Shown here: piece after piece, positions 13,601 through 28,600 of the stretch | Layout of the letters: every line of letters begins with the position of its first letter | Position numbering within the stretch: position 1 is the first letter of the stretch | DNA from: Limnoperna fortunei | Lineage: Eukaryota > Mollusca > Bivalvia > Mytilida > Modiolidae | Assembly: GCA_944474755.1 (NCBI GenBank) | Contig: OX104118.1 | Span: 88,581,860 to 88,645,859 of the forward strand | DNA: 64,000 nt | Direction of reading: 5' to 3' | Notes under the pieces: generated by a model | Told to the model about the DNA's origin: nothing | The model's input: only the letters and a program-made list of their open reading frames with translations | The model's database searches: none | Made by a program: the position numbers and the translations under genes

Positions 13601-16600
13601 GAGATGAACTAAACACAGATCTGTATAATACTGTGGTTTCATTTTAATTCATGGGATACTAATTTTCATAGTTATCTTGGGAAAGGACAAACCACGATAA
13701 GAAAGGTTCACTAATGCCGTTGTCATCATGTACTGAGTTTATTATTTTATTGTCATATGAGCACTTATTTATGTAAGAACTATTTTATCAAAAATAATCA
13801 AATAAACCTTATCTGTTGCATTTGCCAAATGTTATACAAATCCTGATATCTTTATATTCATACAAGTTTGCATTGAAGCCAGAAACAAAGAATGACTGGC
13901 AAAACAAGTCATTTACTTTTTAATTATCCTTAATTGTTTATATAAAGTCAATTAAAACATGTGAAAAAATGAAGGTTTTTTTAATCCAAATCACCATCTG
14001 TCTCTTGGCAGCAGTAAATCAATCAGCTGGTCATTTGTTTCACCTTTACATAAATATACTGGCACCCCATATTATAAATTCCCGAGGCCTCCTCCCCAAG
14101 TGTTTAAGGTAGTTTGTCTACTATTGATCACGTGGTCTGTCAACACTGAGATTGCGGGTTCAATTCTCTCTGCAGGCAGGGTGTACTCAACTCCAATCTT
14201 AATTGACAAGGATTGCCAGTTTTCCTACCGCAGGTCTGGGGTTCTCTCCGGGTACTCCAACTTCCTCCCCCAGTAAAAACTGGACGCCATGATATAGCTG
14301 CAAAATTGATGAAAGTGGCGTTAAAACACCATTCAAACAAACAATATTATAAATTCCCTAATTTACATACAAAACATTGATGCAGAATTGTACTAACTTT
14401 CATCAGGGAGTTTTTAAACAACTGAAACAAAATGAAGATACAGTATCTACAGAGTGGACAAAATTTTTCTGAAAAGTTTAAATTCTTTCGTTTTTCAAAG
14501 ACAATGTCAATACAGAAATAAAACAACAATAACCAATTCACAAACCACACAATTTAGAGCTCCACAAAATGTCTATTTTCCTCAAATCAAGAAAATTGAT
14601 ACACACGAAAATAAATGAGACCACAGTAAAACATCTATCTGACTGAGATCTAACACAAACAATACAATTATCTGTCTGCTGCAGCTTAAGTGGAGAACTG
14701 AAGTCACATGTGGAAAAGAAGGACAAAGAAGCGGATGATTATAAACGACAGATTGAACATATGAGGAAAGAAATTGAACTTTTGACCCAGGAAGTGGATA
14801 CACTGAAGGACCAAAACAATAGGGCTCCTACAACAACAATGAAGAACTTGGTAGAGAGACTCAAGAACCAACTTGCTTTGAAGGAAAAACAGCATCAGGT
14901 AAACATCATATTAAACCATTAGAACAAATAATCTTACCCTAGCGATTTTCTTCTTTTTGTTTTTGGCGAGGGTACGAATATAGTCCCATTACTCATAATG
15001 TAGCAGAGCTGGAGTGAATCACTCCCTGCACTTTGATGTCCAAAAGAAGTTGCATATACAATCAGACGTGGTCGATCTTGATATCTTTCGACAGTGTCAC
15101 CATTTTTTTATCAGTTTCGTGTTTAAAATCTATCATTATTGATACCTGATAATAGTTATTGCCGTTTTTAATAACCCGCTTTGCGTTGTGTATTAATTGA
15201 CATTCGTGTCTTGTTTAAATTACGTATACTACAGGAAAAACATTGAGAAACCCGAAAATGAATGGCATGTTGCATCTTGGGTAATACATATGTAAATTAT
15301 TGGATTCTTACTACGGAATGGTTGTTATAGTGTGCAAATGAGCACGATTATAATAAAATTAGGTCACATTATCCATATATGGAAAAGTGATCAACATAGC
15401 ATTTTCCACGTGCATCTTCAAGATGAAAAAAGAAATTTCTTTAATAAAGATTGTTTCCCGTTAGTTTCCCAATGTCTAAAACTTTAATAACGTAAAGAAG
15501 ATGAATATTATGTTTGAAGTTAGTAAAATAGACCGAAGTTAGAATTTTTTATTTGCTACATTACTAGCAATAGGACTGAATTCTGCCATTAATCCGACAA
15601 ATCACAAAACTAACTACGGATTATAACGGCAGTAAAATTCGGCCTAATTAAACCATCTGTTGAATGTTGCCTAAGTGGAGATGATACATATAGACTGTGC
15701 CTGATATCCAATCCATTTTAGATTTATTCCTTGATAATATATGTTTAGATCAAAACAAACATCACAATGTAATATGAACTAAAAAAATACATGTAAGAGT
15801 TCACACAGGAATTCACACCTTTATTTGAATCTTTGACAGCACTTCAGAGCAAATAAGGTCCACCAAGCTCATGAATAATCTTTATTTCTATGCATATTAC
15901 AGACCGAGTTAAGCTTTAACAGAACTTGGAGCAAATATCACCCATCATCTTTATTTCTATCTTTATGACAGGCTCTGAGTAAAGCTTTGACAGAACTTAG
16001 AGCAGATATGATCCAGCAGGCTCAAGATCAAGTGAAGCACACATCAGATGAATCAGAACAACAAATAAATGTACAGAAAATAATTGATAAACAAACAAAA
16101 GAGCTGACAGTAAGTAAGATCAGATGTTTACACTTGATGGTACTGTACAGAGCTAACAGTAAGTAAGATCAGATGTTTACACTTGATGGTACTATACAGA
16201 GCTGACAGTAAGTAAGATCAGATGTCTACACTTGATGGTACTATACAGAGCTGACAGTAAGTAAGATCAGATGTCTACACTTGATGGTACTGTACAGAGC
16301 TGACAGTAAGTAAGATCAGATGTTTACACTTGATGGTACTATACAGAGCTGACAGTAAGTAAGATCAGATGTTTACACTTGATGGTACTATACAGAGCTA
16401 ACAGTAAGTAAGATCAGATGTTTACACTTGATGGTACTATACAGAGCTGACAGTAAGTAAGATCAGATGTTTACACTTGATGGTACTATACAGAGCTGAC
16501 AGTAAGTAAGAACAGATGTTTACACTTGATGGTACTATACAGAGCTGACAGTAAGTAAGATCAGATGTTTACACTTGATGGTACTATACAGAGCTGACAG

Positions 16601-19600
16601 TAAGTAAGATCAGATGTTTACACTTGATGGTACTGTACAGAGCTAACAGTAAGTAAGATCAGATGTTTACACTTGATGGTACTATACAGAGCTGACAGTA
16701 AGTAAGATCAGATGTTTACACTTGATGGTACTGTACAGAGCTAACAGTAAGTAAGATCAGATGTTTACACTTGATGGTACTGTACAGAGCTGACAGTAAG
16801 TAAGATCAGATGTTTACACTTGATGGTACTGTACAGAGCTGACAGTAAGTAAGATCAGATGTTTACACTTGATGGTACTGTACAGAGCTGACAGTAAGTA
16901 AGATCAGATGTTTACACTTGATGGTACTGTACAGAGCTGACAGTAAGTAAGATCAGATGTTTACACTTGATGGTACTGTACAGAGCTAACAGTAAGTAAG
17001 ATCAGATGTTTACACTTGATGGTACTGTACAGAGCTAACAGTAAGTAAGATCAGATGTTTACACTTGATGGTACTATACAGAGCTGACAGTAAGTAAGAT
17101 CAGATGTTTACACTTGATGGTACTGTACAGAGCTAACAGTAAGTAAGATCAGATGTTTACACTTGATGGTACTGTACAGAGCTAACAGTAAGTAAGATCA
17201 GATGTTTACACTTGATGGTACTGTACAGAGCTAACAGTAAGTAAGATCAGATGTTTACACTTGATGGTACTATACAGAGCTGACAGTAAGTAAGATCAGA
17301 TGTTTACACTTGATGGTACTGTACAGAGCTGACAGTAAGTAAGATCAGATGTTTACACTTGATGGTACTGTACAGAGCTAACAGTAAGTAAGATCAGATG
17401 TTTACACTTGATGGTACTGTACAGAGCTAACAGTAAGTAAGATCAGATGTTTACACTTGATGGTACTGTACAGAGCTGACAGTAAGTAAGATCAGATGTT
17501 TACACTTGATGGTACTATACAGAGCTGACAGTAAGTAAGATCAGATGTTTACACTTGATGGTACTGTACAGAGCTGACAGTAAGTAAGATCAGATGTTTA
17601 CACTTGATGGTACTGTACAGAGCTGACAGTAAGTAAGATCAGATGTTTACACTTGATGGTACTGTACAGAGCTAACAGTAAGTAAGATCAGATGTTTACA
17701 CTTGATGGTACTGTACAGAGCTGACAGTAAGTAAGATCAGATGTCTACACTTGATGGTACTATACAGAGCTGACAGTAAGTAAGATCAGATGTTTACACT
17801 TGATGGTACTGTACAGAGCTGACAGTAAGTAAGATCAGATGTTTACACTTGATGGTACTGTACAGAGCTGACAGTAAGTAAGATCAGATGTTTACACTTG
17901 ATGGTACTGTACAGAGCTGACAGTAAGTAAGATCAGATGTTTACACTTGATGGTACTATACAGAGCTGACAGTAAGTAAGATCAGATGTTTACACTTGAT
18001 GGTACTGTACAGAGCTAACAGTAAGTAAGATCAGATGTTTACACTTGATGGTACTGTACAGAGCTAACAGTAAGTAAGATCAGATGTTTACACTTGATGG
18101 TACTATACAGAGCTGACAGTAAGTAAGATCAGATGTTTACACTTGATGGTACTGTACAGAGCTGACAGTAAGTAAGATCAGATGTTTACACTTGATGGTA
18201 CTATACAGAGCTGACAGTAAGTAAGATCAGATGTTTACACTTGATGGTACTATACAGAGCTGACAGTAAGTAAGATCAGATGTTTACACTTGATGGTACT
18301 GTACAGAGCTGACAGTAAGTAAGATCAGATGTTTACACTTGATGGTACTGGAGTAAAGAGCTGACAGTAAGTAAGATCAGATGTTTACACTTGATGGTAC
18401 TGGAGTAAAGAGCTGACAGTAAGTAAGATCAGATGTCTACACTTGATGGTACTGTACAGAGCTAACAGTAAGTAAGATCAGATGTTTACACTTGATGGTA
18501 GTATACAGAGCTAACAGTAAGTAAGATCAGATGTTTACACTTGATGGTACTGTACAGAGCTAACAGTAAGTAAGATCAGATGTTTACACTTGATGGTACT
18601 GTACAGAGCTGACAGTAAGTAAGATCAGATGTTTACACTTGATGGTACTGTACAGAGCTAACAGTAAGTAAGATCAGATGTTTACACTTGATGGTACTGG
18701 AGTAAAGAGCTGACAGTAAGTAAGATCAGATGTATACACTTGATGGTACTGGAGTAAAGAGCTGACAGTAAGTAAGATCAGATGTCTACACTTGATGGTA
18801 CTGGAGTAAAGACATGTTAAAAGAAGTCTTACAAGATACAGTTTACAGATGACTCTTATTGTCAGTCAATGTAAGCTGATCATGGACCACCATAACTCTT
18901 AATCTCCATCTACCATGATATACTTCCTGTGAAGTTCATTTGCTGATGAGAACATGAAAAAAAACCACAAATTTTAATTTAAGTTTGTTCTCTATTTAGT
19001 TGGTTAAAGATCTGTAAAGAGTGGGCTGTGTAAAGAGTTACTACTGTGGCTAAGTGGGCTTTGTAGTTAGACATCTACTAATGATCAATGGTTTGTCAAC
19101 ACTGGGGGTGCGAGTTCGGGCAAGCTAGACTACAGCCTTAATTAAGGCCCCGTCACTTTGTGGCGGATGCCCTATAGTGATCCGTCCGTCCGTCCGTCCG
19201 AACTAATCGTGTCCGGCCTGTCACATTCCCAAATTGCAGAATAAAACAAATTTATGCTAAAATATTTTTTATTTGAGGAATAACTTACAACTTTGTTTTT
19301 ACCATTTGAATGTAAGTTAATTAATAATCATGTAATTATATCTATTTTAAATTACAGTTACTAATAACATATAGTTTAGCTTTTCATTGTCTGCAATTTG
19401 GGAATCGGCTAACTGGATTCGGCAATATGTGATTGGGCAGTTTGGGAATCGGCAATCTGGGATGCTATCAGTATTACTTAACATCTGTGATTTTGTTTAG
19501 GACCAGAAAGAAGATACGTAATGTATTCTATAGTATTACTTAACATCTGTGATTTTGTTTTGGACCAGAAAGAAGATACGTAATGTATTCTATAGTATTA

Positions 19601-22600
19601 CTTAACATCTGTGATTTTGTTTAGGACCAGAAAGAAGATACGTAATGTATTCTATAGTATTACTTAACATCTGTGATTTTGTTTAGGACCAGATAGAAGA
19701 GCTGCAATCACAGGTGGATAAACTGAGGAAGGAACTGAAAAAACGGAAAGAGACTGAATCTACAATACAGACAGAATTAGATGATCTGAAGGAAGAAATG
19801 GGTACAGATTGTAATAACTTCTGTCAATCATCAACTAAGTTAGACAGTTATTCCCCTTTATTAAAAAACATGGTGCAAATAAACATGATTGTATGACAAA
19901 AATTTCTGATGATAAATTGAAAGGCGACATAGGGTGACTTCAACTTGGCTACAAGGCATAGTGGGACCACAATAAGGCGAGTTTTTACTGGAGTCATCAT
20001 CCAACGTGAGCCCAATCTCAAACATTAATTATAGCATGCTTGATTGAATGTATACATAGTAATAAATTGATTCATTATCAATCCATGTTCTTTGACATGA
20101 TAATTACTTTGATTGGCTTCGTACCTAAGGTAACATTTGGGAATTTTCCTGCGATGATTTTGATTGGCTTCGTACCTAAGGGAAGATTTGTGAATTTTCC
20201 TTGGCTGATTTGACAAAAATGTTTGATTTTGGAAATTTTAAGTGGCTAATTAAGTTCAGATATATCCATCATTAAAATGATTTGCCAATTGTGAAAGTGT
20301 CAAGGGCTAGCAAAATCACTGAAACTGTGGTCAGGGTGTGCACAACTCTAACATACATTAACCAGACTTGATCCCGCCGGAGATGGGTGTTTTCAACAGT
20401 CACTTTGCCTTCCTCCTGCAAATAAAACTTGACACGGTGCTATTGCAGAAAAATTGCTAAAAGTATCATTAATACCTCATTCAAATTAACATAATATATA
20501 ATCAATGTTTGATGGTACTGGTATTATCAATGTTGATGTTTTTAAGTTACACTGTTTTTATGTGTTATAGGGCGGAAAGAGAAAAATCTACAACGTTTTA
20601 AGTCAGATAAACATAGACTTGAAGGAGAGGTGGACGAGCTGGAGAAAAAAGTGGAAAGAATGAGTACAATGAAAACACAGAAGATGGGTGATGATGCCAG
20701 ACAACAGGAAACAGAAGAATTACGTCGCAGAGTGCGTCTGTTAGAAGACGAACTGAAACGAAAGCAACAACAACCAGAGAAACCATATGAACATCCTCGA
20801 GATCCGGAACCTGCTCCACCAAAGAAAGAAAAGGTAATGTATCATGATCATATGTATGTTACAGACAAATAGTCCTGTTAACAGCATGGTTAAATGATCA
20901 TATGTATGTTGTAGACAAACAATCCTGATAACAGTGTGGTTAAATGATCTCATATGTACAGTAGAACTTCGATAACTCGAACTCGCTGGGGTCGCCAAAA
21001 ATAGTTCGAGTTATCGGTTGTTCGAGCCACCGAAGTTGGACAACCTCCGGAAATGTATCTGTTCCGTACCGTGACCGATTTTGTTTATTTTCCTACACGC
21101 GGTATGGTTGTTTTTGAGAACTAAAATTCGTTTTGAATGTATATAGATGTTTATTTCATGAATTTTGACACGAATAAAGTTATTTTAGGTGTAATAGTTT
21201 GTGAAATTTAAAATTTCTACATTGCTTACTATTTACTACCGTTATTGCGCAAAAACCCGTTTCTACTCGGTATATCTATCGCAGTTAAATTAAGTAAATA
21301 ATTTCCACAATTTTTATTGCTGACACATTTTTCATAATTATTTTAGCTTTAATATTTGGTTTTTAATATCAATTTAACCACAGTTGTCAACAAAAGTTGT
21401 AAATAATTTTTAATTGGAATATTTTCGTTGATTTGATAATCCACTTGGTACATTTCATATTTTCTATTAAAGAAACAATTAATGTCTATTTGCCTGTTCA
21501 AACTAATCACCAGTCATGACATAATTATTATCTATTATTTTTTAATTGACATACTTGTGTTAATTGTTATGGCTTCTGTTATCCACGTCCTTTGTACCTG
21601 AAATACATTGCTTCGCACTGACGCTTTATAATTTTAGTTCGAGTTATTGATGGTGACTTACATGAGTTTACTATCAAAGGGACCTATAAATGAGTTCGAG
21701 TTTTCGAGAAATCGGTGTTCGAAAAAGGGGGTTTTTTGTACAAACATATATAGAAATAAATGTCGGGACTTTAAAGACAGTTCGAGAAATCGGTGGTGTT
21801 CGAGCCATCCGAGTTCGAGGTACCGAAGTTTTACTGTATGTTATAGACAAACAGTCCTATTAACAGCATGGTTAAATGATCATATATATGTTGTAGACAA
21901 ACGATCCTGATAACAGTGTGGTTAAATGATAATATGTATGTTATAGACAAACAGTCCTGTTAACAGCGTAGTTAAATGATCATATGTATGTTATAGACAA
22001 TGCAAACACTCCTATTAACAGTGTGGTTAAATGATAATATGCATGTTATAGACAAACAATCCTGTTAACAGCATGGTTAAATGATCATATGTATGTTATA
22101 GACAAATAGTCCTGTTACCAGCATGTTTAAATGATCATATGTATGTTATAGACAAACAGTCCTGTTAACAGCGTGTTTAAATGATCATATGTATGTTATA
22201 GACAAACAGTCCTGTTAACAGCGTGTTTAAATGATCGTATGTATGTTATAGACAAACAGTCCTGTTAACAGCATGGTTAAATGATCATATGTATATTATA
22301 GACAAACAGTCCTGTTAACAACGTGTTTAAATGATCATATGTATGTTATAGATAAACTGTCCTGTTAACAGCATGGTTAAATGATCATATGTATGTTATA
22401 GACAAACAGTCCTGTTAACAGCATGTTTAAATGATTATATGTTTGTTATAGACAAACAGTCCTGTTAACGGCATGGTTAAATGATCATATGTATGTTATA
22501 GACAAACAGTCCTGTTAACAGCATGGTTAAATGATCATATGTATGTTATAGACAAACAGTACTGTTAACCGAATGGTTAAATGATTCATATGTATGTTAT

Positions 22601-25600
22601 AGACAAACAGTCCTGTTAACAGCATGGTTAAATGATCATATGTATGTTATAGACAAACAGTACTGTTAACCGAATGGTTAAATGATTCATATGTATGTTA
22701 TAGACACTCAGTCCTATTAGCAGCGTGGTTAAATGATCATATGTATGTTATAGACAACAGTCCTGTTAACAGCATGGTTAATTGATCATATGTATGTTAA
22801 AAACAAACAGTCCTGTTAACAGCGTGGTTAAATGCATAATGGTTGTTATGAGTTAGTAAAATGGAATAAAGTACAATATCATGTTAAAATCCAATGTTTT
22901 CTCCTGCAGCATAAGACTGAGCCCTTGAATGCTGTGACATTAACAGAAACTCAAAGCCTCACTTTGATACATTAAATATGTAACTATAGACATTTATTGT
23001 TAGTGTTTAGTGAATATATTGAACATTATGATCACATTATTATTTTTAGTAATGTCTATTTTGCATTTTATTATTTCAACAATTTGCAGGCTGATGACAT
23101 GATCAGATGGGAGGAGAGTAAAAAATGGCAGAAAACCGTGGAGAAAATGAAGCTTAGATTGAAAGACAAGGAGGAAGAAAATGATAGAATATTAAAAGCC
23201 AACAAAGTATTTAAAGATCAGCTTGATAGGTAGGTATAGGTCAAAGGTCAAACATCTACATTTGTTAGGTAGGATAGGTCAAAGGTCAAACATCTACACT
23301 TGATAGGTAGTATAGGTCAAACATCTACACTTGATAGGTAGTATAGGTCAAAGGTCAAACATCTACACTTGATAGGTTGGTATGAGTCAAGGTAAAACAT
23401 TTAAACTTGATAGGTAGTATAGGTCAAAGGTCAAACATCTACACTTAATAGGTTGGTATGGGTCAAAGGTCAAACATTTACACTTGATAGGTAGTATAGG
23501 TCAAAGGTCAAACATCTACACTTGATAGGTTGGTATGGGTCAAAGGTCAAACATTTACACTTGATAGGTAGTATAGGTCAAAGGTCAAACATCTACACTT
23601 GATAGGTAGTATAGGTCAAAGGTCAAACATCTACACTTGATAGGTAGTATAGGTCAAAGGTCAAACATCTACACTTGATAGGTAGTATAGGTCAAAGGCC
23701 AAACATCTACACTTGATAGGTAGTATAGGTCAAAGGTCAAACATCTACACTTGATAGGTAGGTATAGGTCAAAGGTCAAGCATCTACACTTGATAGGTTG
23801 GTATGGGTCAAAGGTCAAACATTTACACTTGATAGGTAGTATAGGTCAAAGGTCAAACGTCTACACGTGATAGGTTGGTATAGGTCAAATGGTCAAGCAT
23901 CTACACTTGATAGGTATAGATCAAAGGTCAAACATCTGCACTTGATAGATGGGTATAGGTCAAAGATCAAACATCTACACTTGATAGGTTGGTATAGGTC
24001 AAAAGGTCAAAAATCTACACTTGATAGGTAGGTATAGGTCAGAGATCAAACATCGACACTTGATAGGTTGGTATAGGTATCTACACTTGATAGGTATAGG
24101 TCAAAGGTCAAACATCTACACTTGATAGGTAGTATAGGTCAAACATCTGCACACACTTATACATGTTATTTTTACATGAAAATTTGACAATATTTGTTTT
24201 ATTCATATCATTCATATTTAATCTGAACAATTGTATAATAGAAGATATTTAGGAAATTATTAACTTTTAAATTAAAGTTTTTATACAAAACGTGTGTGTA
24301 TAACTTGTTCACCAACATGAAGTCTTGTGTATACCTGTTGATGTTAGATGTGTATAACTTGTTCACCAACATAAAGTCTTGTGTATACTGTTGATGTTAG
24401 ATGTGTATAACTTGTTCACCAACATGAAGTCTTGTGTATACCTGTTGATGTTACATGTGTATAACTTGTTCACCAACATGAAGACATGAAGTCTTGTGTA
24501 TACCTGTTGATGTTAGATGTGTATAACTTGTTCACCAACATAAAGTCTTGTGTATACCTGTTGATGTTAGATGTGTATAACTTGTTCACCAACATGAAGT
24601 CTTGTGTATACCTGTTGATGTTACATGTGTATAACTTGTTCACCAACATAAAGTCTTGTGTATAACTGTTGATGTTAGATGTGTATAACTTGTTCACCAA
24701 CATGAAGTCTAGTGTATGGCTGTACCAAGGATGCCATAAAAACTGCACATAGAATTATAAGTTCAGACCAATATTGCTGAATGAAAGCTTATAATGACAG
24801 TGTGAATGATTTATGATCCTGATGTATCAAGACAGAAAGTTTCTTTATTCTGTGTTTTTACTTTTCTATCTTTCCATCTGTCAATCATTTGATATTTTAT
24901 TGCAGGGCAAACAAAGACAAGGAGACACTAGAAAGAAAAATGAGTGCTATGCAAAGAACAGGGGGACCAGCTGTTGGACCAGTTACTGGACCTTCTGGGA
25001 AACCAGACCACCAGATAGAAGCTCTGAAAACTAACAATTATCAGCTCCAGGAAGAGGTACATTACCTCACTGTTCTCATATCCTTCATTGCTGTACCATT
25101 CAGTGTTTTCATTGTTTCATGGCTGTTTTTGTCTCGCCTGCGATGAAAGTCGCTGGAGGCGAGACATATGTATGGGAATCCGGCGGCGGCGGCGGCGTAA
25201 ACACTTGACATCTTGCTTCATATCTTTGTAAGCCCAAGCCCTAGGTCCATCAAATTTGGTCCAGAGGTAGCTTATGATGAGTACTTGCCAGTCAGTCACC
25301 TGTCACCTGACCTTGACCTCAATTTCACGGTCCAGCGACTACGTTAAAGTTTTTGGGTTACGACAGTTCCTCTGTAACTACGCATGGTAGGATGACAATA
25401 TTTGGTGTATAGGTTGCTGATGACTAGTACATGACTGTCTGGTAGGTGTCACCTGACCTTGACCTCAATTTCACGGTCCAGCGACTACGTTAAAGTTTTT
25501 GGGTTACGACAGTTCCTCTGTAACTACGCATGATAGGATGACAATATTTGGTGTATAGGTTGCTGATGACTAGTACATGACTGTCTGGTAGGTGTCACCT

Positions 25601-28600
25601 GATCTTGACCTCAATTTCACGGTCCAGCGACTACGTTAAAGTTTTTGGGTTACGACAGTTCCTCTGTAACTACGCATGGTAGGATGACAATATTTGGTGT
25701 GTAGGTTGCTGATGACTAGTACATGACTGTCTGATAGGTGTCACCTGACCTTGACCTCAATTTCACGGTCCAGCGACTACGTTAAAGTTTTTGGGTTACG
25801 ATAGTTCCTCTGTAACTACGCATGGTAGGATGACAATATTTGGTATATAGGTTGCTGATGAATAGTACATGACTGTCTGGTAGGTTCCACCTGACCGTGA
25901 CCTCAATTTCACGGTCCAGCGACTATGTTAAAGTTTTTGGGTTACGGCTGTTCCCCTGTAACTATGCAGGGTATGGTGACAATATTTTGTATACAGGCCG
26001 CTGCTGATATTTAATGCTATTTACGTAATGCTTATGACGAAATTTATTTTCGTTACTGATGCGGAATGCAGGCGAGACGTTTTTCTGTGTCCACACTTGT
26101 TATTCTTTTTGGCTGTACTAATCATTGTTTTTATTCTTTATGGCTATGCCAATCATTGTTTTCATTCCTCATGACTGTACCAGCAGTGAATTTTTTAGCG
26201 CTCGCCACTTTCGTCATTGACGAAATCATTTGAAAATTGACGATAGATTTCTAAATCAATTTCGTCACCTGATTTCCAACAAGTACTAAAATTTTTCGTT
26301 ACAAATTCATTCTACCAAGTGTAAAACGACATATTTATGACCCCAAAGCCAATTCAGGAAATTTAATTATTTCACCTTGATAGTTTTAAACAGCAGGTGT
26401 CAATCATCGAATAGATGTTTTAACAGGTAATCCGATTAACATGATTATAAGTGGTGCTCCTGGTCATGTACGCAAACAAAAGTGTCGTAGATCGTACTGA
26501 TGCGCACAGACTTCCACCTTTTGATTAAATATGTAATGCAAATAAAAATTGCAAAGATTTTGCGTATTTAACTCATTTTTCGTATGTTTTGCTGGTTTCA
26601 AATGGATTACGCGCCATTTGTTTACATCCGAGATACGTCTAATTACCGATGGTTACCACTTAAAAAACGAAGAGTACAACGGCCCTTAATGAAAAATTGT
26701 AACCGATTGATAGACAAACACTTTTTAAATAAGTTTTAAAATTAAAATTCTTTGAAAATTTATTAACGTTTTGTTATAATCATTTTTTTAAACAAATTTA
26801 TACACTGCAATTGAAAGAATATAGTTGTTTATACTGTGCAATTATATTTCACCAGTACAATGAATGCATGCTTCTGAGCAGATGCTTATACGGCTCATCC
26901 GCTAAAGTGACTAATGTCTTTTTTATACTTCATGGCTGTACCAATCTCTGTTTTCATTCTTCATGGCTTTACCAATCATTGTTTTTTTCATTCTTCATGG
27001 ATGTAATAATATCTGTTTTTATTCTTCAAAGCTGTACCAATCATTGTTTTTTTTCATTCTTCATGGATGTAATAATATCTGTTTTTATTCTTCATGGCTG
27101 TACCAATCACTGTTTTCATTCTTAATGGCTGTACCAATCACTGTTTTCATTCTTCATGGCTGAACTAAGAATTGTTTTTTCATTCTTCATGGATGTAGTA
27201 ATATCTGTTTTTATTCTTCATGGCTGTACCAATCACTGTTTTCATTCTTCATGGCTGTACCAAGAATTGTTTTTTCATTCTTCATGGATGAAATAATATC
27301 TGTTTATATTCTTTATGGCTGTGTGTTGGTCATTGTTTTTATTTACTTCATGCTAGATAATGATGCCACCTTTTTAGGAATTCATCCATTTGTATTATAT
27401 AGGTATCTAACTTAAGAAGACAACTTGCCATGGATAAGGATGCCGCCTTCCAGGAATTACAAACAAAGAATCAATACTTACAACAACAACTAGAACAACT
27501 GGAGCAGAGAGAACAAGTTATAGCACAGAAAGCTGTGACTACATCAGCTGTAAGTATAGTTAATGGCTCTGGAGCAGAGAGAACAAGTTATAGCACAGAA
27601 AGCTGTGACTACATCAGCTGTAAGTATAGTTAATGGCTCTGGAGCAGGGAGAACAAGTTATAGCACAGAAAGCTGTGACTACATCAGCTGTAAGTATAGT
27701 TAATGGCTCTGGAGCAGAGAGAACAAGTTTTAGCACAGAAAGCTGTGACTACATCAGCTGTAAGTATAGTTAATGGCTCTGGAGCAGGGAGAACAAGTTA
27801 TAGCACAGAAAGCTGTGACTACATCAGCTGTAAGTATAGTTAATGGCTCTGGAGCAGAGAGAACAAGTTTTAGCACAGAAAGCTGTGACTACATCAGCTG
27901 TAAGTATAGTTAATGGCTCTGGAGCAGAGAGAACAAGTTATAGCACAGAAAGCTGTGACTACATCAGCTGTAAGTATAGTTAATGGCTCTGGAGCAGGGA
28001 GAACAAGTTATAGCACAGAAAGCTGTGACTACATCAGCTGTAAGTATAGTTAATGGCTCTGGAGCTGAGAGAACAAGTTATAGCACAGAAAGCTGTGACT
28101 ACATCAGCTGTAAGTATAGTTAATGGGTCTGGAGCAGAGAGAACAAGTTATAGCACAGAAAGCTGTGACTACATCAGCTGTAAGTATAGTTAATGGCTCT
28201 GGAGCAGAGAGAACAAGTTATAGCACAGAAAGCTGTGACTACATCAGCTGTTAGTATAGTTAATGGCTCTGGAGCAGAGAGAACAAGTTATAGCACAGAA
28301 AGCTGTGACTACATCAGATGTTAGTATAGTTAATGGCTCTGGAGCAGAGAGAACAAGTTATAGCACAGAAAGCTGTGACTACATCAGCTGTTAGTATAGT
28401 TAATGGCTCTTGAGCAAATAAAGTCTAGTTAATGGCAGACTGGGGCAAAGAAAGTGTAGTTAAAGGCAGACTGGGGCAAAGAAAGTCATCATATCACATT
28501 ATTCATGCAAAAGAATGTGTTGTCATTAGTTTCATTCTAATCTTAATTATTTGGTCATAATTATAATTTGGACTAAACAAACATGTTTACATTTCCAATA

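Noticed and set aside
14085..14348. A functional tRNA gene because of the box B-like word
   Set aside because: There is no cloverleaf with paired acceptor arms. The sequence continues into a SINE body and tail, and related fragments occur elsewhere in the window.
24813..25146. Alternative start of exon 9 further upstream
   Set aside because: The open frame upstream of 24906 is intron. The TTTATTGCAG acceptor and the CEP290 alignment fix the start at 24906.
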